From Streptomyces typhae (lineage in GTDB: Bacteria; Actinomycetota; Actinomycetes; Streptomycetales; Streptomycetaceae), in assembly GCF_009755605.1 (NCBI RefSeq), contig NZ_WPNZ01000038.1, positions 1 through 63,993 on the forward strand: 63,993 nt of DNA, given 5' to 3'. The translations under genes and the position numbers were made by a program. Below the pieces are notes generated by a model that had not been told where the DNA came from, searched no databases, and saw only the letters and a program-made list of their open reading frames with translations. Position 1 is the stretch's first letter, and every line of letters begins with the position of its first letter. Below are positions 1 through 7,051 of the stretch, piece after piece.

Positions 1-105
1 TTCAACCGCCTCAAGCAGTGGCGCGGCATCGCGACCCGCTACGACAAGACCGCCGAGTCCTACCAGGCAGCCGTCACTCTCGCCTCGCTCCTGATGTGGG
101 CGTGA
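1..105 (+). mobile_element. 3' end of an IS5-family transposase gene (partial)
   Basis: The window opens inside a reading frame whose last 34 residues include RLKQWRGIATRYDKTAESY and end ASLLMWA before a TGA stop at 103-105. This is the usual C-terminus of IS5-family DDE transposases in Streptomyces, containing the R-W-R-G-I-A-T-R-Y segment that follows the catalytic glutamate. The rest of the element lies outside the window. The element interrupts the SAF-domain gene on the opposite strand, so it is an insertion and not a resident gene. Confidence 0.8.
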
Positions 106-125
106 CATTTGAAGACAACTCCTAG
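106..125. repeat. Right terminus of the IS element and insertion junction
   Basis: Between the transposase stop and the broken SAF gene lies the presumed terminal inverted repeat (TTTGAAGACAACTC). It is followed directly by CTAG at 122-125, the type of short target that IS5-group elements often duplicate. From 126 the opposite strand reads as SAF-protein code (residues VVTV); before it the reading turns into antisense transposase. The left terminus and the second CTAG copy are outside the window, so the duplication cannot be confirmed here. Confidence 0.5.
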
Positions 126-737
126 CACCGTCACCACCTGCGGTCCGCCCGCCGACTCAGGTGCCCGCACGTCTGTAACCGTCCCCGCCACCGCCGAAGC
201 CACCGTCTCCTTCCCGTCGTTCACCGCTTCGGCTCCGGCCGGGCCCGGAAGAACCGCGACACGTTCCCCACGAGCAAGGTCCGGCGGCGCACCGCCCGGC
301 TCCACCGCGAGCGCCACCTGGGAGAACCCCTTCGGCGGGAAGACGGCGTGCGTGCCCACCTGCCCGGGCGCCAGCAGCGCCCCGGCCACCAGCGGCACGC
401 GTGCCTGCCGCCCCAGCACCGTGCCCCGGTCCGTGAGGGGCACCACCCCCGCGTCCGCCGCCACCTCCACCACCCGCACATCGCCCGGCTCCAGTACCCG
501 ACCGGTCGGCACGTCACGGGCCAGCACCAGAACCTGCTCGCGCTCACCCACTGCCTGGGCGACCAACGTGAAGCCGACCGCTGAGACCGTCACGGCCCCC
601 ACCCCGGCCCACACCCAGCCCAGCCTGCACCGCCGAGCACCTGTCACCGCCGGCGGCTGCTCCGGGCCCGACCGGCGTGCTCCCGGCACCTGCAACCGGC
701 CGCCAACCGGGGTCGAAGAAGACATGGAGGCACCCAC
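122..737 (-). pseudogene. SAF-domain (CpaB/RcpC-like) protein, 3' end removed by IS insertion
   Basis: The protein has a basic N-terminus, one membrane segment (about residues 42-62) and a SAF domain. The SAF domain shows the typical LARDVPTGRVLEPGDVRVVEV segment and the following VPLVAGALLAPGQVG. CpaB/RcpC-like SAF proteins belong to Flp/Tad pilus assembly. Authentic code stops after QVVTVL, and the open frame then runs on through antisense transposase sequence, so the last stretch of the protein is lost. The start is GTG at 737 with a GAGGTG just upstream; ATG at 725 is the alternative. It lies downstream of the secreted-protein and lipoprotein genes, as usual in Streptomyces Tad-type loci. 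The ATPase genes that normally follow are not visible. Confidence 0.65.
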
Positions 738-816
738 AATTCACCTCGCGATCAAGAGAATTCCGACATTCCGCCGACCCGGACCGCCCTCGCGGACCAC
801 GCCGTCACACGAGCCG

Positions 817-1242
817 TCAGCGCGTGACGACCGCCTGCACTTCGTCCACCACCAACTGCCGCTGCGCGGTCATCGCCAGCCCGGGCACCACCCCGGCCTG
901 CCCGCCCCCATGCCACTCGACATCCCAGGTCACCTGCACCGACACCCTGTACGCCCCGCCCGGCGGGGACAGCGACGCCCGCCGATAGGTGTAACCACAG
1001 TCCGGCGACGACGCCTTGGGGCTGAAGGCGTCCGAGTACGGCGTCCCCGGCCCTCGGCACACCACCGAGCCGCCCTCACCCATCGACCACACCGCCTTTC
1101 GCGGCCGGGCCGTCGCCGTCACCTTCACACCCTCGACCGCCGCCGAAGTCGACACCGGCTCCCACGATCCGCGCTCAACCCACATCCACGTCGGCACGTG
1201 AACCACCTGCACGAAGTCCTCATCCGGACTCGTACGGATCAC
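817..1242 (-). CDS. C-terminal part of a frameshifted secreted 'ATP/GTP-binding'-type protein
   Basis: This 141-residue frame (GTG at 1242) begins with VIRTSPDEDFVQVVHVPTWMW and continues to a region with PDCGYTYRR and EVQAVV. It matches the second half of a conserved Streptomyces secreted protein, often annotated 'ATP/GTP-binding protein', found in Tad-pilus gene groups. In relatives the two halves are one chain. Here the upstream frame ends LELPKP-stop and this frame starts at an overlapping GTG, as expected if a single G were missing near 1241. It is either a frameshift mutation (or sequencing error), or a secondarily coupled pair of genes. No nucleotide-binding motif is visible, so the customary name should not be read as a function. 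Confidence 0.5.
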   Translation of the reverse strand: MIRTSPDEDFVQVVHVPTWMWVERGSWEPVSTSAAVEGVKVTATARPRKAVWSMGEGGSVVCRGPGTPYSDAFSPKASSPDCGYTYRRASLSPPGGAYRVSVQVTWDVEWHGGGQAGVVPGLAMTAQRQLVVDEVQAVVTR

Positions 1243-1679
1243 GGCTTCGGCAACTCCAGCCGCTTCACCGCCCGTTGGACGACCACCTCCACAGGAACCT
1301 TCGGGCCATCACCCGGCTTCGGCCGCTTCACAGGCCCCTGTACATCGAAGGGAGGAACAATCCCGCCACCTTCAGCCAAGGCGACCGCCCAACCAGTCGA
1401 CGTGATCGTCTGCACTGGCACGCCACCGCTCTGACCCCCGCCATGAGGCTTCACCGGTCGCCCAGCACGAACCGGCCTGCTCTTCCCCGAACTGGCTGAC
1501 CCTCTCCTAACGCTCTTCGCCTCTGCATCACAGGCACCGGGAACGCAGGTGAGTCCGCCGTAGAGATCCCTGCCTTCATCCGCACGCGCGGGCCACGCGG
1601 CGGTGGAGACCGTCAGGCCGGCAACAAGCAACATCACCGCGCACACCCCCGGGCACGGAGCGGCACGCGCACTCAACAC
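1239..1679 (-). CDS. N-terminal part of the same secreted protein, signal peptide
   Basis: The longest frame starts at 1718, but a GTG at 1679, overlapping the upstream lipoprotein stop, gives a proper signal peptide. That peptide has a basic start, the hydrophobic core AVMLLVAGLTVSTAAW, and an ARA-D cleavage site. The mature part has two cysteines in an LTCVPGACD motif and a proline-rich stretch. The frame stops at 1239-1241, at the point where the next frame begins. Translational coupling to the lipoprotein gene (stop at 1673-1675) indicates one operon. A product made from this frame alone would lack the conserved C-terminal domain. Confidence 0.5.
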   Translation of the reverse strand: MLSARAAPCPGVCAVMLLVAGLTVSTAAWPARADEGRDLYGGLTCVPGACDAEAKSVRRGSASSGKSRPVRAGRPVKPHGGGQSGGVPVQTITSTGWAVALAEGGGIVPPFDVQGPVKRPKPGDGPKVPVEVVVQRAVKRLELPKP

Positions 1680-2215
1680 GACCCGGCCTCGTGCATATAG
1701 AGGTCCGAGACCTTCCACATGCCGTCAACGCGCCGCACGGTTGCATCTGCCTTGAAGTGACTGCCGGGGACATCGTTCTTCAGCTCGCCGTTCCGCTTGT
1801 ACTGCAGCCAGTCCGTGCCGTCCACGCAGTCTCGGATCACCACCTTGTCAGGGCTGGCGGAGGCAATTCCCGGATCCGGACGCGGTGCACCTCTGGTGAC
1901 AACCTGTTGCTTCTGAGCCGTCGTGAGGCCGTGCTTCAGGAGCTCAAGAGCACCGCCCACCGCATGATCGTCCAGTCTCGGAGAGTTGGGCGCAGGCGTG
2001 GCGGAGACCGCAGCCAGATCCCTCCACCACGACCGGTAGGCCGTGAGCGCCTGCGCATACTTGGCATCGGGCGTACGGGACGACGTCGTCACGACCGTCC
2101 TCTCGGGCAGCGGCTTAGTACGAGACGAACTGTCCGCACATCCCGCCAGAAGCAGCCCTGTAACCGCAGCACTCGTGCCTGCCAGGAGCAGGTTGACTCG
2201 CCGTCGCGCCTTCAT
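1673..2215 (-). CDS. Lipoprotein, conserved Streptomyces type
   Basis: From ATG 2215 the protein starts MKARRRVNLLLAGTSAAV and has a clear lipobox (LLLAGC, Cys about residue 26), so it is a predicted lipid-anchored exported protein. GTG at 2227 would add four residues. The mature part has a TYR-SWW helix region and a C-terminal fold ending DLYMHEAGSC, resembling small SnoaL/NTF2-like stress lipoproteins seen beside Tad-pilus genes. It overlaps the next gene by 7 nt, implying coupling. The specific function is not known. Confidence 0.7.
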   Translation of the reverse strand: MKARRRVNLLLAGTSAAVTGLLLAGCADSSSRTKPLPERTVVTTSSRTPDAKYAQALTAYRSWWRDLAAVSATPAPNSPRLDDHAVGGALELLKHGLTTAQKQQVVTRGAPRPDPGIASASPDKVVIRDCVDGTDWLQYKRNGELKNDVPGSHFKADATVRRVDGMWKVSDLYMHEAGSC

Positions 2216-2304
2216 CAGCCCCCACACTCAGTCACTCATCTCGCATGTTTGAACACTCTACGTGATCAGATGCGACTGGAGTTACCCGGCATCGCGCCTG
2301 TCAA

Positions 2305-2664
2305 TCACAAATAGAGGGGTGAATTCCGTCCTGTTTCCACCCTGTTACACACAATGATGTGCCGCTTCACGGGGTAGCTGGCCGGGATGGCCACCCAAGC
2401 CGTATTCATTCCCTGCGGCTTCGGAATCCCCATGCACCCTTGGTCAGTTCGTGGACGATGTGCAGCCCACGGCCGCGTTCGGTCGACAGCGCGCACAACG
2501 CGTCCAGGTCGCCAGCACCGCATCGCTGATCACCCCGCCGTCGAAGCCGAGCTGGTCGAGGGTGCAGCGAAGGGCGATGCGCGCTTGGGCTGGGGCATCG
2601 GGGGTGCGGCTGGTCCAGCGCCACCGACGCACGGGGCGGCACTCAGTGCACAGTGTGCGGTCAC
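2305..2664 (-). pseudogene. Decayed copy of the ATP-binding anti-sigma-like gene at 16877-17374
   Basis: Both DNA and protein match the intact gene near 17 kb. ERGRGLHIVHELTKGAWGF (the G-box) is present in one frame, and AIPASYPVKRHI in another. About 180 bp covering the N-box is missing near 2512, where the two copies realign at the sequence GCCAGCACCGCATCGCTGATCACC. There are further single-base shifts near 2630 and 2430. The product cannot be a working HATPase. The homology extends on both sides of the gene (2270-2930 against 16800-17650), so this is a duplicated block and not just a paralogous gene. Confidence 0.7.
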
Positions 2665-2817
2665 TGTCGCCCCCTGAGCTGTGCGACGCCCCCGGACCGT
2701 CCGACGGTGACGTTCCCGCCCGGCACGTACGGAATCGCGTCCTTCGCACAATGCGGACGCACTGACCGTCGTCACGAACGGCAGTAGCAGTGCAATGGTG
2801 AACAAACAGAGCGCCAC
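2665..2817 (-). pseudogene. Decayed copy of the small membrane peptide gene
   Basis: From GTG 2817 the frame reads VALCLFTIALLLPFVTTV. This matches the 52-residue coupled membrane peptide at 17371-17529, including the following ALCEGRDSVRAGRERHRR. In the intact copy the frame stops in an ATGA overlap with the HATPase start. Here that overlap is lost and the frame runs on. It is listed because it supports the reality of the small gene in the other copy. Confidence 0.45.
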
Positions 2818-3083
2818 GGCAGGGGCCTCACCGGTGGTTGCGTCTAGGGCGCGACCACCACACCGTGGATCTCCGAAGAGCGGAATGCCCCTCTCGCCAG
2901 GTCCTTCCGGTGCCGTAGCCACTGTCAGGGATTCAGGGAACCGGACGCGTCAGCGTGCTGCGGCCAGCAGCGGCCCCGTAGAGCAGGAACGGCTGCAGCC
3001 GCGAATCACTGCTCCCCCGAACGGGTGTCAGTGCCTCACCGTAGGGTGTGGAGCAAGTGCCGGGAGTGGTGGAGGGAATCGCG

Positions 3084-6000
3084 GTGGCGTACGTGCAGCA
3101 CCTTTCGGTCCGGGTGCCTTGGCATGACACGGCCTGGGACGGTCGCATCTGCGATGATCCGCTGGGCAACGCCTCATGTGTGCTGTTGGAGAACATCGGG
3201 CGCCGACGGGATGACGAGCTGGAGGTCCGGCTCGCGGGTCAGACCTTCGACGCGCTGCCGGACGGTCCGCCCGCGTGTGCCGGTGAGCGCGGCGGTTTTC
3301 TGAGCAGCAGGGACCACGTCCTGCGCACGTCCCACCCCTACCGCCACAACCAGGTGCTCAAGGCGCTCAAGGGCGCGTCCGTACCCTTGCCCGCGTGGTC
3401 GGTCCACGGCATCCCGTTCCGTTGGCTCAACCGGGCGCAGCTCCTAGACGACGTCATGGAGCAGCAGCCGGTGGACGGCTACAGCACGGAGGCGGAGCAG
3501 CGTGCGATCGACGCGCTCGGCTTCGAACCCGCGTGGGTGCTGCACGGGGACAACCAGAAGGCCGTCATCGATACGTTCTTCCAGGACGTCGTCGACGGCC
3601 AGTCGCTGGTCTTCTTCTATCTCAAGCACGCTCCGTTCGAGGACCATCCTCGTCGGATCCTGGTCGGAGCCGCGCTGGTGGCCTCGGTCACGCCGCCGAG
3701 CCGGTGGCCGACCGCGGGCCCGACCCCGTTTCCCAATCACATGTGGGAGACGGTGGTACGCCATACGCTGCGCCCCGACGGCAGCGGAGGCATCCTGCTG
3801 CCGATGCAGGCGCTGGCACGACTCGCAGCAGATGGGACCGATGTCTCGCGCGCTCTGGCGCACGCCCCGGAGACGAATTGCGAGTTCTCCTACGGGACCG
3901 AGCACGTGCCGTCGGACACGGCGGTGGCCGCGCTGCTGGAGCTGAAGCGCGCTGCCGAGGCCGCCGTCGACCTCGGCTGCGGGCTGCCCGAGCGCTCCTT
4001 CGGATGGCTCGACGAGCAGTTGCACCGTGCCTGGCTCCGGCGTGGGACCGCCCCTGGTCTACCTGCCGTGCTGAGCCTGCTCGACGTGCCCCATCCCACG
4101 TTCGCGGCCCGTGAGGTGACGGCTGCCGTCGGTGAGGGCGAGGATCCCTGGCCGGCACTGGAACGGGCGCTGGACGGCCGCGGGGGTCCGGCCGCGGCCA
4201 CCGCGGTGGTGACACCCACCCGCCGGAAGGTGTGGGCGGCGCTCGACCGCGATCGCCGACAGAGCCTGCGGCTGCTGGCCCGTTTTGACCTGACTCCCGA
4301 CCAGGTGCGTCGGGTGTGTCAGCAAGAGACCGTGATGCCCCTGTCCGTGGCGGAGCTGCTCGCAGACCCGTACGCGATGGTGACCTGCACGGTGGACGAC
4401 GCGGATCCGATTCCTTTCGAGGCCGTCGACCGGGGCTGTTTCCCCGATCTGCAACTGACGGACCGGCATCCGCTGCCGGTGTCGGAACCGCTCACGGACT
4501 CCGACGACAAGCGGCGTCTCGAAGCCGCCATGGCGACTGTGCTGCTCCGTGCTCAGAGCGAGGGACACACCTTGCTGCCGCTCGAGGAGATGCTGGAGGG
4601 TCTGGAAGGGCTGAGCTCCGTCAGGCCACTGCGGCCCAGTCATGCGGTCCTGGCAGCTCACGAGCTGCGCGCCGAGGACCTGGACGACGACTTGGACGCC
4701 AACTGGCCGCAGTTGTGTAAGACGCAGATCGCTGACGGTACAGCCGCCTACAAGCTGCGCTCCGCCTTGTGGCGCAACCACGCCATCCGGGAGGTCGTCG
4801 ATCAGTTGCGCGCCGCCGCCCGGCACACGGCGCCGAAGGATCTCGCGGCCACCCTGGATGCCGTCCTCGACGAGCAGGGTGAGATCGCCGAGGCCGACCG
4901 CGCTGATGAGTTCCGGGCGCGGCAGGAGAAGGCGGCGGCGTTGCGGGAGATGTACGAGAGCCGGTTCACCGTGCTCAACGGCCCAGCGGGCACCGGCAAG
5001 ACTATGCTGGTCAAAGCGCTGGTGCGGCGACCCGAGGTGATGTCGGAGGGTGTGCTGCTGCTCGCTCCGACGGGCAAGGCACGCGTCCAGCTGCAGAACA
5101 AAGTGGGCCATCAAGCGCAGACGCTCGCCCAGTTCCTGAGCAAGTCGGGTCGTTACGAGGGAGGCACCGCCCGGTATCTGATCACAGGCCGTCCGCCCCG
5201 CGAATGGCAGTACGGCACGGTGGTTGTCGACGAGGCTTCGATGCTCACCGAGGACATGCTCGCCGCGCTGCTCGACGCCCTGGAGCCTCGGCAGCGGCTG
5301 ATCCTCGTGGGCGACCCCCGCCAGCTGCCGCCCATCGGCGCGGGCCGGCCCTTCGTCGACCTTGAGCGCTCAGCCCGGCAGGGGCACAGCGGCTCATGGC
5401 CGCGGGTCGCCCCGGGCTGGGCCGAACTGACGGTGCTGCGCCGCCAGCGAGCAATGGGCGATTCGCGTCATGACCTGATGCTGGCCCGCTGGTACAGCGG
5501 CGATGAGCGCGGACCTGGCAGTGACGAGATCTGGCAGCGGCTGCGTCAGGGCGAGAACATGCCGACTCTCCGCGCGGTTCCTTGGAACGGCCGGACGGCG
5601 GCGCAGGTAGTCGACGACGTGCTGCGCGATGAGTTCGGCGTGGTGGAGGATGCCTACGGCCTGAGCTTTGCCGTCTCGTACGGCGCGGGACGCACCCAGC
5701 GCGGGGCCAGCACCTATCCGGACTTCTTCAAGGCCCCTGCTCGGTGCGGCGCTTGGCAGATCCTGAGCCCTGTCCGCGGGACGGCGCACGGGACCGTAGA
5801 GCTCAATCGCCACCTCAAGCGGCGCTACCGTCGTGCCTCCCTCGAGAACGCCCTCAAGGTGGCTTGGGAACGCAAGGTACCCAAGCCGCTGGGGGCGGAG
5901 CAGATCGTGTTCGGCGACAAGGTCGTCCACACCCGCAACGGAACGCTTTCCGCGTGGGACCAGACCGCGGGGCGTATGGTGAACGGCTATGTCGCCAACG

Positions 6001-6884
6001 GGGAACTCGGTGTGGTCACTGGTCAGCTGAAGAGCCCGCGTATGAAGAAGGCGCCGCGGAGCACCGAGGTCGAGTTCTCTTCCCAGCCCGGACGACGCTA
6101 TAAGTACGGGCTAGGAGGCGGCGAGGACGACGTGTCCCTGGAGCTGGCCTGGGCTCTCACCGTGCACAAGAGTCAGGGCAGCGAGTTCGATACCGTCATC
6201 GTGGTCCTGCCCGCCGCGGCCCGCAGCGTGTCGCGTGAGCTGCTGTACACCGCGCTGACTCGTCAGACCAAGAGAGTGGTCATTTGCCACGAAGGGCCGC
6301 TGGACGACCTCATCGAACTGACCCGGGCCACCGGCTCCGACACAGCCCGTCGTTTCACCGATCTCGTCGTCACCCCGGACCCGCGCACAGTGCTGACCCC
6401 CAGCGGCGTCGACTGCGGGCGTATCGACGCCCGGCTCGTCCACGTAGCGGTCAACGGCGTCATGGTGCGCAGCAAGAACGAAGTCATCCTCGTCGGCATC
6501 CTCGAACAACTGGCCCCTGGAGCCTGGGCGTACGAGCAACCGTTCAAGGGAACCGACGGCCGCACGGTGCTGCCGGACTTCACCATCACGCCTCTGTCGG
6601 GGCCTGTGATCTTCTGGGAACACCTCGGCATGCTCGACAATCCTCGATACGCCGCCAAGTGGCAGCGGCGCCTGAAGTGGTACGCGGAGCAGGGTGTGCT
6701 CCCCGAAGAAGACGGCGGCGGGCCCAACGGCATCCTGGTCTGGACAAGCGATGAGCACGGGGTGAACGAACCGGAGTGGCGAGCCCTCGCCCAGCGCGTC
6801 ATCGGTGCCGCAGCCATCCGCCGCGCACGACCCACAGCCGTAAAGCGGACAGCCGCACGACCCAGTAATCCCGGGCGCCCATGA
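3084..6884 (+). CDS. SF1 (RecD/UvrD-like) helicase fused to a predicted C-terminal PD-(D/E)XK nuclease
   Basis: The start is GTG 3084, chosen for GGAGGG seven bases upstream; 3048 has no such site. The 1266-residue protein has a long N-terminal region of unknown fold (about 1-600). The SF1 helicase core follows: Walker A NGPAGTGKTM (about 632), Walker B VVVDEASML (about 715), GDPRQLPPIG (about 741), and LTVHKSQGSEFDTV with LYTALTR (about 1025-1055). After it comes a 140-residue domain with RSKNEVIL (about 1129), LPDFTI (about 1163) and FWEHLGM (about 1178). That spacing of E, D and E is typical of PD-(D/E)XK nucleases appended to helicases. A helicase-nuclease of this build probably acts on invading or damaged DNA; a defence role is inference from architecture and accessory context. 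Confidence 0.75.
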   Translation: MAYVQHLSVRVPWHDTAWDGRICDDPLGNASCVLLENIGRRRDDELEVRLAGQTFDALPDGPPACAGERGGFLSSRDHVLRTSHPYRHNQVLKALKGASVPLPAWSVHGIPFRWLNRAQLLDDVMEQQPVDGYSTEAEQRAIDALGFEPAWVLHGDNQKAVIDTFFQDVVDGQSLVFFYLKHAPFEDHPRRILVGAALVASVTPPSRWPTAGPTPFPNHMWETVVRHTLRPDGSGGILLPMQALARLAADGTDVSRALAHAPETNCEFSYGTEHVPSDTAVAALLELKRAAEAAVDLGCGLPERSFGWLDEQLHRAWLRRGTAPGLPAVLSLLDVPHPTFAAREVTAAVGEGEDPWPALERALDGRGGPAAATAVVTPTRRKVWAALDRDRRQSLRLLARFDLTPDQVRRVCQQETVMPLSVAELLADPYAMVTCTVDDADPIPFEAVDRGCFPDLQLTDRHPLPVSEPLTDSDDKRRLEAAMATVLLRAQSEGHTLLPLEEMLEGLEGLSSVRPLRPSHAVLAAHELRAEDLDDDLDANWPQLCKTQIADGTAAYKLRSALWRNHAIREVVDQLRAAARHTAPKDLAATLDAVLDEQGEIAEADRADEFRARQEKAAALREMYESRFTVLNGPAGTGKTMLVKALVRRPEVMSEGVLLLAPTGKARVQLQNKVGHQAQTLAQFLSKSGRYEGGTARYLITGRPPREWQYGTVVVDEASMLTEDMLAALLDALEPRQRLILVGDPRQLPPIGAGRPFVDLERSARQGHSGSWPRVAPGWAELTVLRRQRAMGDSRHDLMLARWYSGDERGPGSDEIWQRLRQGENMPTLRAVPWNGRTAAQVVDDVLRDEFGVVEDAYGLSFAVSYGAGRTQRGASTYPDFFKAPARCGAWQILSPVRGTAHGTVELNRHLKRRYRRASLENALKVAWERKVPKPLGAEQIVFGDKVVHTRNGTLSAWDQTAGRMVNGYVANGELGVVTGQLKSPRMKKAPRSTEVEFSSQPGRRYKYGLGGGEDDVSLELAWALTVHKSQGSEFDTVIVVLPAAARSVSRELLYTALTRQTKRVVICHEGPLDDLIELTRATGSDTARRFTDLVVTPDPRTVLTPSGVDCGRIDARLVHVAVNGVMVRSKNEVILVGILEQLAPGAWAYEQPFKGTDGRTVLPDFTITPLSGPVIFWEHLGMLDNPRYAAKWQRRLKWYAEQGVLPEEDGGGPNGILVWTSDEHGVNEPEWRALAQRVIGAAAIRRARPTAVKRTAARPSNPGRP

Positions 6885-7051
6885 CCTAACCCCCGAGTTA
6901 CCAACCCAGTAGGCCGGTTCGTCCATCGCGCCACCGTCTACCTGCGCTGCCTCGGCTCTCCCGTCTGGACCGCCAGGCTCAGCTCTTCGCGCCTGTCAGC
7001 GCCATGCGTTAGGAAATATCCAGCGAGGCAGGGAACGACAGGAGGTAATCG

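Noticed and set aside
1239..1242. Programmed frameshifting between the two halves of the secreted protein
   Set aside because: No slippery heptamer or downstream pseudoknot is visible, and relatives encode one continuous frame; mutation or sequencing error is likelier.
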